From: DASSKA01 sp963839365
Lineage (GTDB): Bacteria > Actinomycetota > Actinomycetes > Propionibacteriales > Nocardioidaceae
Assembly (NCBI GenBank): GCA_963839365.1
Contig: CAWIUT010000010.1
Span: forward strand, 372,001-436,000
Direction: 5' to 3'
DNA length: 64,000 bases
Shown here piece after piece: positions 26,981 to 35,165 of this stretch; within the stretch, counting starts at the first letter, position 1; each line of letters starts with the position of its first letter. The translations under genes and the position numbers were made by a program. The notes beneath the pieces were generated by a model. That model had not been told where the DNA came from, did no database searches, and saw only the letters and a list, made by a program, of their open reading frames with translations.

Positions 26981-28570
26981 ATGGCACGCAGCTTCACGGT
27001 TGGTACGGCCCTGCTGGCTGCCGCCGCGTTGCTGCCGCTGACCGGGGTCGCGGCGGCGGGGACCACGTCCCCGGGCACCGGGGCCGCACCAGTGAGCGCC
27101 GCGCGCCGCGGGTGCCCGGTGCCCGCCGACGCGCCGAAACGACAGGTCCGCGGCGAGTGGGTCGCCACCGTCGCCAACACGGACTGGCCGTCCCGTCCCG
27201 GGCTCACCCCCGCCCAGCAGAAGGACGAGCTTCGTGGCCTCCTCGACGAAGCCCAGAGGCGCGGCCTCAACACGGTGATCCTGCAGGTCAGCCCGACCGC
27301 GGACACCTTCTGGCCGTCCCGGCTCGAGCCGTGGTCCCGCTACCTGACCGGGGTCCCCGGCCAGGCCCCCGGCTACGACCCGCTCGCGTTCGCCGTACGA
27401 GCAGCGCACCGACGGAACCTGGAGCTGCAGGCCTGGCTCAACCCCTACCGCGTCGCGATGAACACCAACCGGGCCGAGCTGGCGCCCGGCAGCCCGGCCC
27501 GTGTGCACCCGGACTGGGTGGTCGCCTACGGCGGCCGGCTCTGGTACGACCCCGGCCTGCCCCAGGTGCGCTCGTTGGTGACCAGCGTGGTCATGCAGGT
27601 CGTGCGCAGGTACGACGTCGGCGGGGTGTCGTTCGACGACTACTTCTACCCCTACCCGACCGGGCGCGCGTTCCCGGACGCCAGCACGTTCGCCACCTAC
27701 GGCGCCGGCTTCACTGACCGGGCGGACTGGCGACGGCACAACGTCAACGTGCTGATCGCGGGCCTCGACCGGCGCATCCACCGGGTCAAGCCCTGGGTGA
27801 AGTTCGGGGTGAGCCCGTTCGGTGTGTGGCGCAATGACAGCACCGACCCGGCCGGGTCGCCGACCGCCGCGGGCGTCCAGTCCTACGACGACCTCTACGC
27901 CGACACCCGGCTGTGGGTGCGCAGACAGTGGGTGGACTACATCGCACCGCAGGTGTACTGGACGATCGGGTTCCCGGCCGCCGACTACGCCAAGCTGGTG
28001 CCGTGGTGGGCCGCCCAGGTGCGCGGCACCGACGTCCAGCTCCTGGTCGGCCAGGCGCAGTACAAGGTCGGCACCTCCTCTCAGGACCCCGCCTGGTCGG
28101 ACCCGGCCGAGATGTCGAGACACCTGACCTTCAACCAGCAGTACCCGAGCATCAAGGGCGACCTGTTCTTCTCCGCCAAGGACGTGCGGGCCGACCGGCT
28201 GGGCAGCATGGCCCTGGTGCAGGCCAAGCACTACGGCCACCCCGCGCTGCTCCCCGTGACCAGGGGAGTCCCCGGGCACGCGCCGCCCCGCGTGAGCGTG
28301 CTGCGGGCCGCCCGGATCGGAAGCGCGACGCAGCTGTCCTGGCGCGGTCAGGGCAGCGCCTACGCCATCTACCGGTTCAGGAAGACGCAGATCAACCGAT
28401 GCGACCTCGCCTCCGCCGAGCACCTGGTCGCGGCGGTGCGTCACGAGCCCGGCCGGCCACGCCAGCGGTTCGTGGACCCGCATGCGCCGAAGCGGCGGGT
28501 GACCTACGTGGTCACCGCGCTGGACCGCGCCTACCGGGAGAGCCGCCCGCAGACGGTGGTCGTGCGCTAG
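26981..28570 (+). CDS. Exported GH10-like (GHL10/DUF187) glycoside hydrolase
   Basis: A 529-residue secreted enzyme. The signal peptide (residues about 1-25, LLAAAALLPLTGVAAAG) precedes the catalytic domain: VRGEWVATVANTDWPSRPGL, VILQVSPTADTFWPS, LQAWLNPYRVAMN, DPGLPQVRSLV, VGGVSFDDYFYPYP (paired Asp in a TIM-barrel strand) and VDYIAPQVYWTIGFP are typical of the GHL10 family, which shares the TIM-barrel of sugar hydrolases and is thought to act on cell-wall or extracellular glycans. A C-terminal fibronectin-III-like segment (SVLRAARIGSATQLSWRGQG...) follows. ATG 26981 has no strong ribosome site. Located 75 bp after cydB, with a NlpC/P60 gene next. Confidence 0.85.
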   Translation: MARSFTVGTALLAAAALLPLTGVAAAGTTSPGTGAAPVSAARRGCPVPADAPKRQVRGEWVATVANTDWPSRPGLTPAQQKDELRGLLDEAQRRGLNTVILQVSPTADTFWPSRLEPWSRYLTGVPGQAPGYDPLAFAVRAAHRRNLELQAWLNPYRVAMNTNRAELAPGSPARVHPDWVVAYGGRLWYDPGLPQVRSLVTSVVMQVVRRYDVGGVSFDDYFYPYPTGRAFPDASTFATYGAGFTDRADWRRHNVNVLIAGLDRRIHRVKPWVKFGVSPFGVWRNDSTDPAGSPTAAGVQSYDDLYADTRLWVRRQWVDYIAPQVYWTIGFPAADYAKLVPWWAAQVRGTDVQLLVGQAQYKVGTSSQDPAWSDPAEMSRHLTFNQQYPSIKGDLFFSAKDVRADRLGSMALVQAKHYGHPALLPVTRGVPGHAPPRVSVLRAARIGSATQLSWRGQGSAYAIYRFRKTQINRCDLASAEHLVAAVRHEPGRPRQRFVDPHAPKRRVTYVVTALDRAYRESRPQTVVVR

Positions 28571-28631
28571 ACCGGCACGTTCGGTTGCACCGCACCGTTT
28601 CACGGCGTCGTGCCGGGGCCACTGCTAGGCC

Positions 28632-29123
28632 ATGCTCAAACTGGCTGCCACTGTCTGCCTCACCGCGCTGAGCGGATCGGTGCTTCTCGCGGGGCCGAGC
28701 TCCGCGGCACCGAAGGCCTCCGCCGTGCACGCCCCCGCGATGGCGCGGCGCGGTACGACGTACCGACGGGCCTCCAGCCGCGCGGGAACCGCGGTGCGCT
28801 ACGCGCTCGCGCATCTCCGCGACAGCTACATCTACGGCGCGTCCGGTCCGCACGCGTTCGACTGCTCCGGGCTGACCATGATGGCCTGGCGCGCGGCCGG
28901 GGTCGTTCTGCCGCACAACGCCGCCGCGCAGATGGCCACCGGCGCCCCGGTCGCCAAGTCGCAGCTGCGACCGGGGGACCTGGTCTTCTACTACAGCCCG
29001 GTCCACCATGTCGGCATCTACATCGGGCACGGCAAGATCGTGAACGCGGAGAACCCGAGGACCGGGGTGGTCGTGGCGCCGGTGGACCTGATGCCCTACG
29101 CAGGAGCGGTCCGCGTCGGCTGA
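28632..29123 (+). CDS. NlpC/P60 cell-wall hydrolase
   Basis: A 163-residue exported protein. Signal peptide about 1-26 (LTALSGSVLLAGPSSAAP). The NlpC/P60 catalytic domain is complete: FDCSGLTMMAWRAAG with nucleophile Cys78, then VHHVGIYIGHG with His125/126 as catalytic His, and a polar residue supplied later by the NAENPRTG segment. Such enzymes cleave the D-Glu-diaminopimelate bond in peptidoglycan during growth or sporulation. It is shorter than RipA-type proteins and has no coiled-coil region. Likely acts in the wall. Preceded by the GH10-like hydrolase, so both may remodel the envelope. Confidence 0.9.
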   Translation: MLKLAATVCLTALSGSVLLAGPSSAAPKASAVHAPAMARRGTTYRRASSRAGTAVRYALAHLRDSYIYGASGPHAFDCSGLTMMAWRAAGVVLPHNAAAQMATGAPVAKSQLRPGDLVFYYSPVHHVGIYIGHGKIVNAENPRTGVVVAPVDLMPYAGAVRVG

Positions 29124-29199
29124 GGTGGTCGGCTCCGCCGCGTCGTGCCCCCGACGCTGAGTCGGTCCCCGCGAGACCATCCACGGTTACCGTGGCGGC

Positions 29200-30258
29200 A
29201 TGCGGAATGGTCTGCGCGACCGGTTCGGTCATGCGGTCGAGACCCTCACGCCTGGATACTTCGCGCTGGTGATGGCCAGCGGGATCGTGTCGATCGGCAT
29301 GCACCTCGAGCAGTTCGTCGTTCTCTCCGACATACTGCTCTGGGTCTGTGTGACCGCCTTCTTCGTGCTGCTGTTCCTCAACGCCTGGCGTCTCGTGGCC
29401 TACCGCAAGGCACTGGTCGACGACTTCATGGCTCCTGGTCGGGCCTTCGGGTTCTTCACGTTCGTCGCCGGCACGAACGTGCTCGGGGTCAGGCTCGGCG
29501 TGTCCGGGAACTACACCGCCACGGCGGTGCTGCTCGCGCTGGCCGGGTGCGCCTGGCTGCTGCTCGGCTACGTGGTGCCCTGGACCGCGGTGCTCAGCCG
29601 CGAGGAACGGCCGGTCACCGCGACCGCCAACGGGACCTGGTTCATCTGGGTGGTGGCCAGCCAGTCGGTGGCCGCGGCCGCGGCCACGCTCGAGCCGACG
29701 GTGGCCACCGGCCGTCGCGAGCTGGCGTTGCTGGCCGTCGTCTCGTGGTCGGTGGGTGTCTTCCTGTACGGCGCGGCGGCGGTGTTCGTGTCGCTGCGGA
29801 TGATGCTCTACCCGTTGCACCCCGATGAGCTGAACCCGCCGTACTGGGTGTCCATGGGCGCCATGGCGATCACCGTTCTGTCGGGCGCGCGGATCGTGGA
29901 GATGGCCGACGCGCCGATGGTCAACGCCACCCGGGGGCTGCTGGCGGGGCTGACCGTGGTCTTCTGGGCGTTCGCCACCTGGCTCATCCCGGTGCTGGTG
30001 GCGGCAGGGTGGTGGCGCCACGTGAGCCGGCGGGTGCCGCTGAACTACGAGGCCACGCTGTGGAGCATGGTGTTCCCCCTGGGCATGTACGCGGTCGCCG
30101 GCATCTATCTCGGCAAGGCCGACGCGCTGCCGCTGGTGCACGCCGTGGGTGCGGCGGAGATCTGGGTGGCCTTCGCGGCCTGGGTCGCGACGTTCCTGGC
30201 CATGGTCGCGCACGTGACGACCACGGTGTTCCTGCCGCCCCGACCAAGGCGGGGTTGA
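29200..30258 (+). CDS. TDT-family (tellurite-resistance/dicarboxylate, SLAC1-like) transporter
   Basis: A 352-residue protein with ten predicted membrane helices. LTPGYFALVMASGIVSIG, FGFFTFVAGTNVLG, NGTWFIWVVASQSVA and YEATLWSMVFPLGMYAVAG contain the Phe- and Gly-rich helix turns characteristic of the TehA/SLAC1 anion-channel fold. The family moves malate, sulfite or other small anions, and TehA was named for tellurite resistance. The substrate here is unknown. Start ATG 29200 lacks a clear ribosome site. It ends 12 bp before the convergent ABM gene. Confidence 0.83.
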   Translation: MRNGLRDRFGHAVETLTPGYFALVMASGIVSIGMHLEQFVVLSDILLWVCVTAFFVLLFLNAWRLVAYRKALVDDFMAPGRAFGFFTFVAGTNVLGVRLGVSGNYTATAVLLALAGCAWLLLGYVVPWTAVLSREERPVTATANGTWFIWVVASQSVAAAAATLEPTVATGRRELALLAVVSWSVGVFLYGAAAVFVSLRMMLYPLHPDELNPPYWVSMGAMAITVLSGARIVEMADAPMVNATRGLLAGLTVVFWAFATWLIPVLVAAGWWRHVSRRVPLNYEATLWSMVFPLGMYAVAGIYLGKADALPLVHAVGAAEIWVAFAAWVATFLAMVAHVTTTVFLPPRPRRG

Positions 30259-30270
30259 CCGGCTGCCGGC

Positions 30271-30891
30271 TCAGACCAGCTCGGGTGCGTGCAGGTGTGC
30301 CATGGCCAGCTCGAACTCGCGCACGTCCAGAACGCCGCCGCTCATCGCGGACGCGGTCCGGGAACGCAGCTGGTCCGCCTGCCCCCGTGTCCCCTCGAGC
30401 GCATCGCGACTGTCGTAGGCGATCGTGGCCAACGCCCGCCCCTGCTGCCGGTCGACCAGCAGGCTGGCGCTGCAGAACCCGTCGAACTGGTCGAGGACGG
30501 GCAGGGTGAGCGTCTTGAACACCTCGATGTTGGCGTCGATCTCGTGCGGGGCCGTCTGGATCCACGTGGACCTGACCCAGGCCCCGTCCGGGGCGTGGTG
30601 GTCGCGGTGCATCACCGCCAGCTCCCACTCGTCGACCTGCGGGCTGCCGCCGAAGACCTCGGCCCCTCGCTGCCGGATCGGGCCTACCGGACCCTCGCTG
30701 TCTCGCATCGCGCGCTCGGAGTCCCAAGCGGAGGTCACGATGCAGCGGCCGCTGATCGGGTCGGTCACCAGGGACATCCCGATGCAACCGGGCATCGAAG
30801 TCAGCTGGGGGAACACGGTGTCGCGGACGAACGTGATGCCGTTGTCCACGGCCTCGGGCTTGGCGTCGATGGTGATGGTGCGTGCGTACAC
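30271..30891 (-). CDS. Tandem antibiotic-biosynthesis-monooxygenase (ABM) domain protein
   Basis: A 206-residue protein with two similar dimeric alpha/beta-barrel halves: the first YARTITIDAKPEAVDNGITFVRDTVF, MPGCIGMSLVTDP, GRCIVTSAWDSERAM, and the second MHRDHHAPDGAWVRSTWIQ ... LDQFDGFCSASLLVDRQQG, RALATIAYDSRDAL. This is the ABM fold that in small quinone monooxygenases works without cofactor, and in other members degrades heme or senses ligands. No catalytic residue is assigned. Start GTG 30891 with GGAAGGG upstream. A short leader ORF (30907-30942) precedes it on the same strand, 16 bp upstream. Confidence 0.82.
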   Translation of the reverse strand: MYARTITIDAKPEAVDNGITFVRDTVFPQLTSMPGCIGMSLVTDPISGRCIVTSAWDSERAMRDSEGPVGPIRQRGAEVFGGSPQVDEWELAVMHRDHHAPDGAWVRSTWIQTAPHEIDANIEVFKTLTLPVLDQFDGFCSASLLVDRQQGRALATIAYDSRDALEGTRGQADQLRSRTASAMSGGVLDVREFELAMAHLHAPELV

Positions 30892-30906
30892 AGGGCATCC
30901 CTTCCG

Positions 30907-30942
30907 TCAGGCGGCACCTTGGTGGCGCCGCTCTTCGCTCAC
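30907..30942 (-). CDS. Possible 11-residue leader ORF (MSEERRHQGAA)
   Basis: GTG 30942 to a TGA ending at 30907 encodes MSEERRHQGAA. It has the strong ribosome site GGAGGAG five to six bases upstream and ends 16 bp before the start of the ABM gene. Its first four residues resemble the leader at 44078. A translated leader coupling expression to the downstream gene is plausible, but it is too small to prove by sequence. Confidence 0.35.
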   Translation of the reverse strand: MSEERRHQGAA

Positions 30943-31045
30943 GCTGCTCCTCCGTCCTCGGCAGCGGAACCCATGCATCCGCACTAGTCCCACCGGTCGA
31001 AGTCGTCGATACCCGCCCGTAGCCTCTGCAGGGCCGACCGATCCC

Positions 31046-31414
31046 CTACGACAGCGACGAGCGGGCCCGGCGGCGGCCCGGGGCGGTCCGGGCGCGCGCC
31101 ATCCGGGGACGGGTGATCACGAAGGCGACGACCGCCAGCCCGATCATCGTGACGATCCGGTTCAGGTCCAGCGCCGGCCGCCACTGCACCCGACCGTCCT
31201 TGATGACGTAGGCGCCCGCGGGCCGGGCGTTCACGCCGAACCCACCGCCGGTGCCTTCCTGTCCCTTGTCGTCGTGCCCGCTTCCGCCACCGGCGCCGCC
31301 TCCCACCACGGCGGCCGGGATCACCGTGACGCCGTCCTTCTCGAACGGCTCGGCGTACACCCGCTTGACCGTGATTGCGTCCCTGGCGGTGCTCAACACG
31401 TCGTCGAACTTCAT
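31046..31414 (-). CDS. GerW/YtfJ-family protein
   Basis: A 122-residue protein. MKFDDVLSTARDAITVKRVYAEPFEKDGVTVIPAAVVGGGAGGGSG followed by GFGVNARPAGAYVIKDGRVQWRP matches the GerW/YtfJ spore-protein family. A single membrane helix (LNRIVTMIGLAVVAFVIT) and a basic end follow, as in the actinobacterial forms. In Bacillus, YtfJ contributes to spore germination; a function in a non-spore-forming actinobacterium is not known. ATG 31414 has GAGGGAG upstream. Followed by the L,D-transpeptidase gene, which points to an envelope context. Confidence 0.72.
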   Translation of the reverse strand: MKFDDVLSTARDAITVKRVYAEPFEKDGVTVIPAAVVGGGAGGGSGHDDKGQEGTGGGFGVNARPAGAYVIKDGRVQWRPALDLNRIVTMIGLAVVAFVITRPRMARARTAPGRRRARSSLS

Positions 31415-31498
31415 GACCACTCCCTCATGGGCTTGCGGCCACCATTCCAGCAGAATGACGAGGGCGGGCAGGGCTGAAGGTCCCGACCCGCCGAAGGC

Positions 31499-32254
31499 TC
31501 AGTCCCAGGCGCCGTAGACGTGCACCCAGAGCCGCTTCGTGGAGGTGAGCCGCCAGAGCTGGCGGGCGTCCTCGGTCCAGAAGTTCACGCAGCCGTGGCT
31601 GTGGCCGACGAACGGGTCCATCATGTAGCGCGAGCCGTGCAGCGCCTCCCCGCCGGAGAAGAACTGCGAGTACGGCATCGGGGCGTCGCCGTACGTCGTG
31701 CTCACGTGGTCGATGTCGCGGTAGTACACCTTGAAGTTCCCCGTCCTGGTCGGCGTGGAGTAGTCACCGCCGCGGACCAGCCAGGAGTTGAGCAGGGCCC
31801 CGGCGTGGTAGAGGTTCACCTGGTGCCGCGACCGGTCGTAGCAGGCGTGCCACCCCTTGCTCCGGCAGTCCTTCGGGACCGCGCGCTTGCCGCGGATCGT
31901 CTGCCGGAGCAACGGCGTCCAGGTCCTCTGGTCGACCACGCCGGTGGCGGGGAGGTGCTGGTGCCGCTGGAAGCGTTTCACCGCCCACTCGGTGAGCGGG
32001 CCGAAGCGCCCGTTGGGGGCGGCGCGGAAGAGCCCCAGCCACTTCAGCCGGTACTGCACCTCGTAGACATGGGCGATGTGGTACGGGTCGAGGTCCACGG
32101 AGCCCGGCCTGACCACCTCGCGGCTGAACGGCGCGAGCAGGCTGTGCTGCGAGACTGCCGCGTCGGTCGGCGCCGCGACGGCACCCAGGCTCAGCACGAT
32201 CGCCAGTGCAACCACCACCGGAGCCAGGAGCCGACCCAGCGTCTTCGCGCTCAT
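31499..32254 (-). CDS. Exported L,D-transpeptidase with peptidoglycan-binding domain
   Basis: A 251-residue secreted protein. Signal peptide to about residue 33 (VALAIVLSLGAVAAPTDA), then a peptidoglycan-binding domain (VYEVQYRLKWLGLFRAAPNG, LTEWAVKRFQRHQHLPATG) and the YkuD catalytic domain. The Ldt active-site motif is SHGCVN with Cys222, preceded by the ligand histidine of HGSRYMM. It makes 3-3 cross-links or attaches proteins to the wall. It faces the LCP gene across a 299-bp non-coding stretch and is part of the envelope run. Confidence 0.93.
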   Translation of the reverse strand: MSAKTLGRLLAPVVVALAIVLSLGAVAAPTDAAVSQHSLLAPFSREVVRPGSVDLDPYHIAHVYEVQYRLKWLGLFRAAPNGRFGPLTEWAVKRFQRHQHLPATGVVDQRTWTPLLRQTIRGKRAVPKDCRSKGWHACYDRSRHQVNLYHAGALLNSWLVRGGDYSTPTRTGNFKVYYRDIDHVSTTYGDAPMPYSQFFSGGEALHGSRYMMDPFVGHSHGCVNFWTEDARQLWRLTSTKRLWVHVYGAWD

Positions 32255-32553
32255 CGCGTCCTCCTCCAGCAGTCCCCGCGGGCCCGCCGCAGACCCACGG
32301 TAGTCCGGACCTGCCGGCCGGCTCGAGAGGCGGAAGTCCCCCGGCCACGTTCTTCGGCACGCGGATGGCCACGGGCGAGACCATCGAGAGCACGGCGGCG
32401 CGGGACCCCGCTGGCCATGCGATCCAGCGCGCCGGACCGCATGGCGACCCTCCCAACCGCTACCGTTCGGACATCACACGCAACCGGGCGGGATCGCCGC
32501 GCCCCGTAGCATGAACGGCAACGGGCCTCCTGGAAGGGGGAGTCGCACCGGAC

Positions 32554-33759
32554 ATGTCCGAACCCACTGACGAACCGACTGACGACGCCACCGACGACGC
32601 CACCGACGACCGTCCCGGAGGAGGCCCCCCCGGCAAGCGCCGTCGCGTCCTCACCGTCGTGGTCGCCGCGCTGGTGGTTCTGGTGCTGGTCGTGGTGGGT
32701 GGTGGCTTCCTCGTCTACGAGCACCTGAACCACAACATCAAGTCGTTGGACACGACCAAGGCGCTCGGCACCGACCGGCCGTCGGCGTACGTGCCCAAGA
32801 CACCCACCCCGCAGGACCCGCTCAACATCCTGCTGCTCGGTTCGGACACCCGGCAGGGGAAGGGCAACCACATCGGCGGGCAGACGCCCGGGCTGTCCGA
32901 CACCACGATCCTGCTGCACATCAACGCCGACCGGACCCGGGCGTACGGCGTCAGCATCCCGCGCGACTCGATGGTGCAACGCCCGACCTGCCTCAGCAAG
33001 GACGGCAAGACCCAGATCCCCGGGGCCCTGAGCATGTTCAACGAGGCCTACGCCCTCGGCGGGGCCGGGTGCACCGAGCGCACCGTCGAGCAGCTCACCG
33101 GCATCCGCATCGACCACTTCGTGGTGGTGGACTTCAACGGGTTCAAGCACATGGTGGACGCCCTCGGTGGCGTTCAGGTCTGCGTGCCCAAGCCGGTGCA
33201 TGACACCATCGGGCACATCGACCTGCCGGCCGGCACCTACACCGTCACCGGCCAGCAGGCCCTGGACTACGTGCGGGTGCGGCACGACATCTCGGCCAAC
33301 GGCGACATCGGCCGGATGCGGCGCCAGCAGGCGTTTCTCGCGTCCATGGCGAACAAGGCCGTCTCCCTGGGCACGCTGAGCAACCCCGTGAAACTGTACA
33401 AGTTCCTGGACGCCGCCACCAAGTCGCTGACCACCGACCCGGGGCTCGCGGACCTGAAGTCGCTGGCCGGCCTGGCCAACCAGCTGAAGAGCATCGGCCT
33501 GGACAAGATCCGTTTCCTGACCGTGCCGTTCCAGACCTACCAGCCGGACCCGAACCGGCTGGTCTGGGCGCCGGCTGCCCAGCGGTTGTGGCGACGGGTC
33601 CGGCTGGACGAGTCGCTGAGTCGCAAGGAGGCCCGGACGACGATCAGCGCCGGCGACCGGGTGCCGTCGTCCCCGACGGCCAGCCCCAGCGCCGGCGCCT
33701 CGCCGACCGAGAGCCCCTCCCGGGCGCAGCAGCGCCTCGAGAACGGGCTGTGCGCCTGA
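32554..33759 (+). CDS. LytR-CpsA-Psr (LCP) family cell-wall polymer ligase
   Basis: A 401-residue type II membrane protein: 30-residue acidic N-terminal tail with a DATDDATDD repeat, membrane helix RVLTVVVAALVVLVLVVVGG (about 33-55), and an external LCP domain. LCP motifs are clear: NILLLGSDTRQGKG, SDTTILLHINADR, VSIPRDSMVQ, RIDHFVVVDFNGFKHMVDALGGV, YVRVRHDISANGDIGRMRRQQ. Asp and Arg residues in these segments bind the pyrophosphate. LCP enzymes attach wall polysaccharides or teichoic-type polymers to peptidoglycan. The C-terminal tail is Ser/Pro-rich. Its TGA abuts the PfpI-family stop on the other strand. Confidence 0.92.
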   Translation: MSEPTDEPTDDATDDATDDRPGGGPPGKRRRVLTVVVAALVVLVLVVVGGGFLVYEHLNHNIKSLDTTKALGTDRPSAYVPKTPTPQDPLNILLLGSDTRQGKGNHIGGQTPGLSDTTILLHINADRTRAYGVSIPRDSMVQRPTCLSKDGKTQIPGALSMFNEAYALGGAGCTERTVEQLTGIRIDHFVVVDFNGFKHMVDALGGVQVCVPKPVHDTIGHIDLPAGTYTVTGQQALDYVRVRHDISANGDIGRMRRQQAFLASMANKAVSLGTLSNPVKLYKFLDAATKSLTTDPGLADLKSLAGLANQLKSIGLDKIRFLTVPFQTYQPDPNRLVWAPAAQRLWRRVRLDESLSRKEARTTISAGDRVPSSPTASPSAGASPTESPSRAQQRLENGLCA

Positions 33760-34305
33760 TCAGGCCAGTAGCGCCTCGGTGAACTTCTCGTTGAAGGCGG
33801 GCAGGTCGCCCGGCTTGCGGCTGGTGATCAGGTTGCCGTCCACCACGACCTCCTGGTCGACCCAGGTGCCGCCCGCGTTGCGGATGTCGGTCTGCAGGGT
33901 CGGCCACGACGTGAGGGTGCGGTCGCGGACCACATCGGCCTCGACCAGTGCCCACGGGCCGTGGCAGATCACCGCCACCGGCTTTCCGGACTGCACGAAC
34001 TCCCGCACGAAGCCCACCGAGCCCTCGTCGCTGCGCAGCAGGTCGCCGTTGGCGACCCCGCCCGGGATCACGAGCCCGTCGTACTCCCCGGGCTCGGCGT
34101 CCGAGACGGCCTTGTCGACGGTGAAGGCGTCCGCCTTGTCGAGGTGGTTGAAGGTCTGCACCTCGCCCGGCTTCGCCGAGAGCAGCTCCGGGGTCGCACC
34201 CGACTCCTTCATGGCATCCCAGGGGCCGGTGAGCTCCACGCGCTCGATCCCCTCCGCGGACACGAGAAACGCGACCTTCTTACCCTGCAAAGACTGCTGA
34301 GCCAT
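33760..34305 (-). CDS. PfpI/DJ-1 superfamily protein (type 1 glutamine-amidotransferase fold)
   Basis: A 181-residue protein of the DJ-1/PfpI superfamily. The nucleophile elbow AVICHGPWALVEADVVRDRTL contains Cys-His, with VIPGGVANGDLLRSD and LTSWPTLQTDIRNAGGTWVD typical of the PfpI branch. The Glu usually found before the elbow lies in a VELTGPWDAM-type segment. Family members are stress-induced glyoxalases, chaperones or proteases. ATG 34305 with AGGAGG upstream. Cytoplasmic, single-gene unit that converges on the LCP gene. Confidence 0.9.
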   Translation of the reverse strand: MAQQSLQGKKVAFLVSAEGIERVELTGPWDAMKESGATPELLSAKPGEVQTFNHLDKADAFTVDKAVSDAEPGEYDGLVIPGGVANGDLLRSDEGSVGFVREFVQSGKPVAVICHGPWALVEADVVRDRTLTSWPTLQTDIRNAGGTWVDQEVVVDGNLITSRKPGDLPAFNEKFTEALLA

Positions 34306-34456
34306 CTGGCACCTCCTGAGATCAGTGTCGTACTGACGACACCAGGCCCGTTTCCCGATCGGTCGGCACCAAACCCGGGGCGGGTTTGGAAATGGGTCAC
34401 AACGGTGATCAGTGAGGGGTGGGGAACCGCGCCATGCACGCACGAAAGGGCTGACC

Positions 34457-35161
34457 TTGAAGAACCGACCGCTGTACCTCCTCGCAACTGTGGCGTTGCT
34501 CGGCTCGGTGAGCGCCTGCGGCCAGATCGGCCAGCCGGCGTACAACTCGGCCGCGGTCACGGCCAGTGACAGCTCCTGCTCGGTGAGCCAGGACCGCCTT
34601 CAGGAGGGTCACACCACCTTCCACATCCAGAACGACGGCAGCAGCGCGAGCAACGTGTCCCTGTTCGCAGAGGACCGCAGCGGCCACTTCACCACCGAGA
34701 AGGCGCACACCAACACCATCGCGCCGGGCAGCAAGGCGCAGATCGGCATCATGCTCCGACAGGGCCAGTACCAGTTCCGGTGCCAGTCCTCCGGAACCCG
34801 GCATATCGGTTATGTGCGGGTCGCCCAGGTGCAGGGCGGCGCCGGTGGCTCCGACAACGCCTACAACGACGACTTCCGCTTCGTGATCACCCCCCAGGGC
34901 GACGTCACCAGCGGCGAGCCGCAGATGAAGACCAAGGCCGGTGACGAGCTCAAGCTCGAGCTCTACAACCACGCGCGCAGCGAGTACGACCTGGTGGTCA
35001 CCAACGCGCAGGGCCAGCAGGTGGGCGGGCTGGTGGCAGACGCCGAGAAGCTCGGCCAGAGCAACGTGGAGATCGACACCCCGGGGCACTACAAGGTGCA
35101 GGTGTACTCCCCGGGCCACAAGAGCGCGGGGAAGTCCTTCGACCTGACGGTCGACAAGTAG
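34457..35161 (+). CDS. Lipoprotein with cupredoxin-like domain
   Basis: A 234-residue lipoprotein. The lipobox is LGSVSAC (Cys about residue 22), preceded by a Lys/Arg N-terminus and a hydrophobic core. The mature part has HTTFHIQNDGSSASNVSLFA, NTIAPGSKAQIGIMLRQGQY and QFRCQSSGTRH, a pattern like the EfeO-type cupredoxin domain (domain family Cupredoxin_1), then a second strand-rich domain (FRFVITPQGDVTSGEPQM). No complete type-1 copper site is obvious. A TTG at 34457 with AAGGG upstream is preferred. A GTG at 34412 would give an atypically long N-terminus, and a six-codon ATG ORF (34434-34454) ends just before the TTG. Outer-face location. Confidence 0.6.
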   Translation: MKNRPLYLLATVALLGSVSACGQIGQPAYNSAAVTASDSSCSVSQDRLQEGHTTFHIQNDGSSASNVSLFAEDRSGHFTTEKAHTNTIAPGSKAQIGIMLRQGQYQFRCQSSGTRHIGYVRVAQVQGGAGGSDNAYNDDFRFVITPQGDVTSGEPQMKTKAGDELKLELYNHARSEYDLVVTNAQGQQVGGLVADAEKLGQSNVEIDTPGHYKVQVYSPGHKSAGKSFDLTVDK

Positions 35162-35165
35162 CCGG

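Noticed and set aside
32575..32620. Short tandem DATDD-coding repeats at the start of the LCP gene
   Set aside because: They are a few codons of an acidic disordered tail, too short and too coding-constrained to be a CRISPR or regulatory repeat.
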